Assembly (NCBI GenBank): GCA_016295545.1
Contig: JAEDLA010000033.1
Location: 1 to 9,840 of the forward strand
Length of the DNA stretch: 9,840 bases
From: Oscillospiraceae bacterium
GTDB taxonomy: Bacteria; Bacillota; Clostridia; Oscillospirales; Ruminococcaceae
Reading direction: 5' to 3'
The notes below the pieces were generated by a model. It was not told the origin of the DNA and did no database searches. It saw nothing but the letters and a program-made list of their open reading frames with translations. This document shows, in pieces, positions 6,448 through 9,840 of the stretch; position 1 is the stretch's first letter, and each line of letters begins with the position of its first letter. The position numbers and the translations under genes were made by a program.

Positions 6448-7941
6448 ATGTTTTACAACAGCACAAGAAATACTGGACTGAAGGTCACCAGCGCTGAGGC
6501 TATTACTCAGGGCATTTCTGCTGAGGGCGGTCTTTTTGTGCCTGAAAGCATTCCGGAGATCACTCCGGAGGAGATCGAAAGTCTCGGCGGAATGAGCTAT
6601 CCCGAAAGGGCTGCTTATATCTTTGCCAAGTACCTTACCGACTTTACTGAGGCTGAGATACGCTACTGCACTGACAATGCCTACAGCACAAAAAACTTTG
6701 AAAGCGAGAGCATTGCTGAGATCTCTCACCTTTTCGAGGGCACCTATATGCTGGAGCTGTGGCATGGTCCTACCTGTGCTTTCAAGGATATGGCACTGCA
6801 GATTCTGCCGTATTTCCTTACTACCTCTGCCAAGAAAATCAACCTCGACAAGAAGATAGTCATTCTTGTTGCAACCTCCGGCGATACGGGAAAGGCTGCT
6901 CTGGAGGGCTTCAAGGACGTTGAGGGAACTGAAATACTTGTATTCTATCCTGAACAGGGCGTCAGTCCCATGCAGAAAAGACAGATGAAAACTCAGGAGG
7001 GCGAAAATGTTGGCGTTTGTGCTCTCAAAGGCAATTTCGACGACTGTCAGAACGGTGTAAAGGCTATCTTCACCAATGCTGACGTCAAGGAAAAGCTTGA
7101 CTCTGCTTCAATGATGTTTTCAAGCGCAAACTCAATAAACTGGGGCAGACTTGTTCCGCAGGTGGTTTACTACATCTCCTCCTATGCAGAGCTTGTAAAG
7201 GATGGCGAGATCACCAACGGCGAGAAGATAAATATTGTTGTTCCTACAGGAAATTTCGGAAATATCCTTGCCGCTTACTATGCAAAGCACATGGGTGTGC
7301 CGGTAAATAAGCTTATCTGCGCTTCAAATATCAACAATGTGCTGACAGACTTCATCAATACCGGTGTTTACGACAGAAACCGTAAATTCTACGCAACCTG
7401 TTCACCGTCTATGGATATTCTCATTTCAAGCAATCTGGAAAGACTGCTTTACCTTATGACAGGCAGAAATGACGAGCTTATAAAGGAATGGTTCGGCAAG
7501 CTTGCTGCTGAGGGACGTTATGAGGTCACTGACGATATCAAGGCTAAGCTGAAAGATGAATTTTATGCCGGCTTCTGCGACGATGAGCAGACAAAGGCTG
7601 CAATTCACGCCGTTTATGAGAAATATTCCTACACCTGTGATACACATACAGCTGTTGCAGTAAAGGTTTATGAGGACTACAGAAAAGAAACAGGAGATAC
7701 TACAAGGACAATTATTGCTTCAACAGCAAGTCCCTATAAGTTCAGCGCAAGCGTTCTTGAAGCTGTTGAGGGCAAAACGTCAGAGCTTGATGAGTATGAC
7801 ATGGTTGACAGACTTGCTGAGCTTTCAAATATCCCTGTTCCGTCAGCTCTTGCTGACCTGAAAAACAAGCCTGAAAGATTCAGCGATTCTATCGAAAGCG
7901 GAGATATGCAGGAGTATGTTCTGCGCTGTCTCGGCGTCTGA
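6448..7941 (+). CDS. thrC: Threonine synthase
   Basis: Pyridoxal-phosphate enzyme converting O-phosphohomoserine to threonine, the last step of threonine biosynthesis; cytoplasmic. At 497 aa it is the long form with an N-terminal ThrC-specific domain (YNSTRN at residues 3-8; TQGISAEGGLFVPESIP at 20-36). The PLP lysine is Lys113 in ELWHGPTCAFKDMALQ, the phosphate-binding loop is ATSGDTGKAALEG at 142-154, and SSANSINWGRLVPQVVYY is another family block. The start is set by GGGTGAT just before the ATG. It lies 11 nt after yraN, so it appears to be an add-on to the ylqF-rnhB-yraN operon. No T-box, leader peptide or own promoter is visible in front of it, and no other threonine pathway gene is in the window. 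Confidence 0.97.
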   Translation: MFYNSTRNTGLKVTSAEAITQGISAEGGLFVPESIPEITPEEIESLGGMSYPERAAYIFAKYLTDFTEAEIRYCTDNAYSTKNFESESIAEISHLFEGTYMLELWHGPTCAFKDMALQILPYFLTTSAKKINLDKKIVILVATSGDTGKAALEGFKDVEGTEILVFYPEQGVSPMQKRQMKTQEGENVGVCALKGNFDDCQNGVKAIFTNADVKEKLDSASMMFSSANSINWGRLVPQVVYYISSYAELVKDGEITNGEKINIVVPTGNFGNILAAYYAKHMGVPVNKLICASNINNVLTDFINTGVYDRNRKFYATCSPSMDILISSNLERLLYLMTGRNDELIKEWFGKLAAEGRYEVTDDIKAKLKDEFYAGFCDDEQTKAAIHAVYEKYSYTCDTHTAVAVKVYEDYRKETGDTTRTIIASTASPYKFSASVLEAVEGKTSELDEYDMVDRLAELSNIPVPSALADLKNKPERFSDSIESGDMQEYVLRCLGV

Positions 7942-7955
7942 ACAGCAGGTGAGAA

Positions 7956-8654
7956 ATGAGCCTGTATGCAATAGGTGACCTGCATCTGAGCTTCGGTGTT
8001 CCGGGAAAAACCATGAAAATTTTCAATGGCTGGGACAACTATCAGGAGCTTATCCTGAAAAACTGGACAGAGCTTGTCAGACCTGAGGATACAGTGGTGC
8101 TTGCCGGAGATTCTTCATGGGGCATGAGTCTGGAGCAGTCTGCTGCCGACTTTGACTTCATAAACAGACTTCCGGGAACTAAAATAATCCTGAAAGGCAA
8201 TCATGACTACTGGTGGGCTACAAAGGCTAAAATGGAACGCTTTTTGGCTGACAGAGGCTTTGATACTATCCATATCCTCCATAACAATCATTTCCGGTAC
8301 AAAAATATCGGGATATGCGGTACAAGAGGCTGGGTAAATGTTCCCGGCGAGGAGGATACTGCTGATGCAAAGGTGCTGAGACGTGAAGTCCAGCGACTGG
8401 AAGCTTCAATAAAGTCAGCTTTGGCAGAAAATCTGGAGCCTGTTGTTTTTCTGCATTATCCGCCGCTTTTTGCAGGTAGCTTCAACTATGACATTCTCGA
8501 AATACTTTACCGGTATAACATAAGAGAGTGCTGGTACGGTCACATTCACGGCAGGCGTGGACATGAACTTTGCGTTCAGGGAGTTTATGATGACGTGGAT
8601 TTCCACTTGATTTCTGGTGATTATCTACAATTTATTCCCCAAAAAGTGCGATAA
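7956..8654 (+). CDS. Calcineurin-like metallophosphoesterase
   Basis: Predicted two-metal phosphoesterase of 232 aa; substrate unknown. All five metal-binding motifs of the calcineurin-like fold are in order: GDLH at residues 7-10, GD at 51-52 (LAGDSSWG), GNHD at 81-84 (GNHDYWW), His167 in FLHYPP, and GHIHG at 195-199. The WGM after the second motif and YWW after the third resemble a Clostridia subfamily usually annotated only as metallophosphoesterase. No signal peptide or membrane segment is seen, so it should be cytoplasmic. The start follows AGGTGA (7947-7952), three nt before the ATG and 14 nt after the thrC stop, so it is probably the last gene of that operon. No terminator hairpin is visible in the 103 nt before tig. 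Confidence 0.92.
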   Translation: MSLYAIGDLHLSFGVPGKTMKIFNGWDNYQELILKNWTELVRPEDTVVLAGDSSWGMSLEQSAADFDFINRLPGTKIILKGNHDYWWATKAKMERFLADRGFDTIHILHNNHFRYKNIGICGTRGWVNVPGEEDTADAKVLRREVQRLEASIKSALAENLEPVVFLHYPPLFAGSFNYDILEILYRYNIRECWYGHIHGRRGHELCVQGVYDDVDFHLISGDYLQFIPQKVR

Positions 8655-8680
8655 ATTATTGTGAATATAGAAGTGACAAA

Positions 8681-8692
8681 TTTCTATAGAAA
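8681..8692. promoter_or_regulatory. Perfect 12-bp palindrome over the -35 (possible operator)
   Basis: TTTCTATAGAAA is a perfect palindrome whose right half is the -35 hexamer of the tig promoter. A second dyad, GGTAT-AAT-ATACC (8708-8720), embraces the -10. Their positions would suit a repressor, but both are AT-rich and could be chance. Neither resembles the CIRCE or CtsR heat-shock operators. Confidence 0.3.
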
Positions 8693-8715
8693 ATATATTT
8701 TAAATGTGGTATAAT
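8687..8715 (+). promoter_or_regulatory. Extended -10 promoter of the trigger factor gene
   Basis: A perfect TATAAT (8710-8715) preceded by TG at the extended -10 position (8707-8708) lies 17 bp after TAGAAA (8687-8692), a 4/6 match to the -35 consensus. Transcription should start near 8722, leaving about 36 nt of leader with GGAGG. The surrounding sequence is very AT-rich, typical of a strong Firmicute promoter. Confidence 0.8.
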
Positions 8716-8757
8716 ATACCAAGTATGTTTCATAAAATAATGGAGGACGCTAAAATT

Positions 8758-9840
8758 ATGAGTTTAAAATCATCAACCAAAACAGATGTGAATACTACCG
8801 AGTTAATTCTCGAAATAGGTGCAGAACCTTTTGAAAACGCTGTTGAAAGAGCTTATCAGAGACAGAAGAAGAATATCCAGCTTCCCGGCTTCAGAAAGGG
8901 CAAGGTTTCAAGAAAGCTTGCTGAAAAGGAGTTCGGTGCAGGTGTTTTCTATGAGGAAGCAATCAACCTTCTTCTCGGACCTGAGCTTGACGCTGCTGTA
9001 CAGGAAACAAATCTCACTCTCGTTGACAGACCTTCCGTTGAGGTTATCTCTGTTGATAAGGAAAAGGGTGTTGAGCTTAAAGCTATCTGCATCACAAAGC
9101 CTGAAATTGAGATCAGTGACTACATGGGCATAAAGGCTCCAAAGGAAGTTAAGGAAATTACTGACGAGGATATCGACAAGCAGATCGACATCATCAGAAA
9201 GAGAAATGCACGTATTATTTCTGTTGAGGACAGACCTGCACAGCTCAATGATGAGGTTATCATCGACTTTGAGGGATTCTTCGGCGATGAGCCTTTTGAA
9301 GGCGGCAAGGGCGAGGATCACCCCCTTCGTCTGGGCAGCGGTCAGTTCATTCCCGGCTTTGAGGATCAGGTCGTAGGTCACAGCATCGGTGATGAGTTTG
9401 ACGTTAACGTTACATTCCCTGAGAATTATCAGATGGAGGATTATGCCGGAAAGCCTGCTGTCTTCAAGTGCAAGCTCAAAGGCATCAGCTTCGAGGAGCT
9501 TCCTGAAATTAACGACGACCTTATTAAGGACGCTACAGAGTTCGACACTGTTGACGAATACAGAGCTGACATCAGAGCAAAGCTTGAGGAGTCTGCTGTA
9601 AAGGTTGCAGAAAGCAGCTTTGAAACTGATGTTATGAATGCACTTATCGCAAAGGTTGATTCACCCATTCCTAACTGTATGTTTGAGAGAAGAATCGATA
9701 ACCTTATGCAGGCTTTCGAGAATCAGCTCAATCAGCAGGGACTTGACCTGAAAATGTACTTCCAGTACACAGGTATGGATATGGAGTCATTCAGAGATAC
9801 TTACAGAGACAGAGCTGAAAGCGAAGTTAAGCTCCGCCTT
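8758..9840 (+). CDS. tig: Trigger factor (5' part, cut by window end)
   Basis: Ribosome-bound chaperone and peptidyl-prolyl isomerase that receives nascent chains at the exit tunnel. The frame is open for 361 codons to the last base; the family is usually about 430 residues, so some 70 residues and the stop lie outside. Domains in order: the N-terminal ribosome-binding domain, with the signature LPGFRKGKV at residues 42-50, which docks on L23; an FKBP-type isomerase domain at about 163-245 (NDEVIIDFEGFFGDEPFEGG, LGSGQFIPGFEDQVVGH); and the helical C-terminal chaperone domain from about 255. The residue after GFRKGKV, commonly Pro, is Ser here. GGAGG (8742-8746) lies 11 nt before the ATG, a slightly long spacer. 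It has its own promoter. In many bacteria clpP and clpX follow tig. Confidence 0.96.
   Translation, partial: MSLKSSTKTDVNTTELILEIGAEPFENAVERAYQRQKKNIQLPGFRKGKVSRKLAEKEFGAGVFYEEAINLLLGPELDAAVQETNLTLVDRPSVEVISVDKEKGVELKAICITKPEIEISDYMGIKAPKEVKEITDEDIDKQIDIIRKRNARIISVEDRPAQLNDEVIIDFEGFFGDEPFEGGKGEDHPLRLGSGQFIPGFEDQVVGHSIGDEFDVNVTFPENYQMEDYAGKPAVFKCKLKGISFEELPEINDDLIKDATEFDTVDEYRADIRAKLEESAVKVAESSFETDVMNALIAKVDSPIPNCMFERRIDNLMQAFENQLNQQGLDLKMYFQYTGMDMESFRDTYRDRAESEVKLRL

Noticed and set aside
8819..9133. 104-codon + strand frame
   Set aside because: Out-of-frame shadow of tig; Leu/Ser/Arg-rich with no domain, and the tig frame is continuous through it.
8908..9381. 157-codon open frame on the minus strand
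   Set aside because: It lies fully antisense within the trigger factor gene, whose + strand frame shows all family motifs; no promoter or Shine-Dalgarno site and no recognisable domain.

Overview
The window reads as ordinary, densely packed core chromosome of a Gram-positive anaerobe of the class Clostridia, most likely a Ruminococcus-like member of the Oscillospiraceae. Evidence for this is the conserved gene order rplS-lepB-ylqF-rnhB-yraN, LepB proteins of the short single-anchor Gram-positive type, moderate GC, strong AGGAGG or GGTGA Shine-Dalgarno sites, and the paired B12-binding radical SAM / DUF2344 genes common in Clostridia. The genus is inferred; no rRNA or species marker is present. 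All genes lie on the + strand. There are no tRNAs, rRNAs, insertion sequences, prophage genes or CRISPR arrays.

Layout. (1) Positions 8-2495: a large B12-binding-type radical SAM protein and its DUF2344 partner, overlapping by 8 bp and translationally coupled through a TTG start. Their substrate is unknown. (2) Positions 2502-3109: a stand-alone rplS (L19) unit with its own promoter, a structured 5' leader of about 170 nt that looks like an L19 autoregulatory leader, and a Rho-independent terminator. (3) Positions 3260-8654: a run of seven closely spaced genes. These are two tandem type I signal peptidases, the ribosome-assembly GTPase RbgA/YlqF, RNase HII, the YraN/UPF0102 nuclease-like protein, threonine synthase and a calcineurin-like metallophosphoesterase. 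Most gaps are under 30 nt and two genes overlap, so one operon is likely, although no promoter could be read upstream of the first lepB. (4) Positions 8687-9840: a strong extended -10 promoter and the trigger factor gene, cut off by the window end after 361 codons.

The common theme is protein production: ribosome parts and assembly (L19, RbgA), nascent-chain folding (trigger factor) and secreted-protein maturation (LepB), plus genome upkeep (RNase HII, perhaps YraN) and one amino-acid biosynthesis gene (thrC). I found no convincing novel system. The points most worth a second look are the uncharacterised radical SAM/DUF2344 pair, whose C-terminal Cys cluster repeats the CX3CX2C spacing of the radical SAM motif; the competing pairings in the L19 leader; the divergent second signal peptidase; and a perfect 12-bp palindrome over the -35 of the trigger factor promoter.
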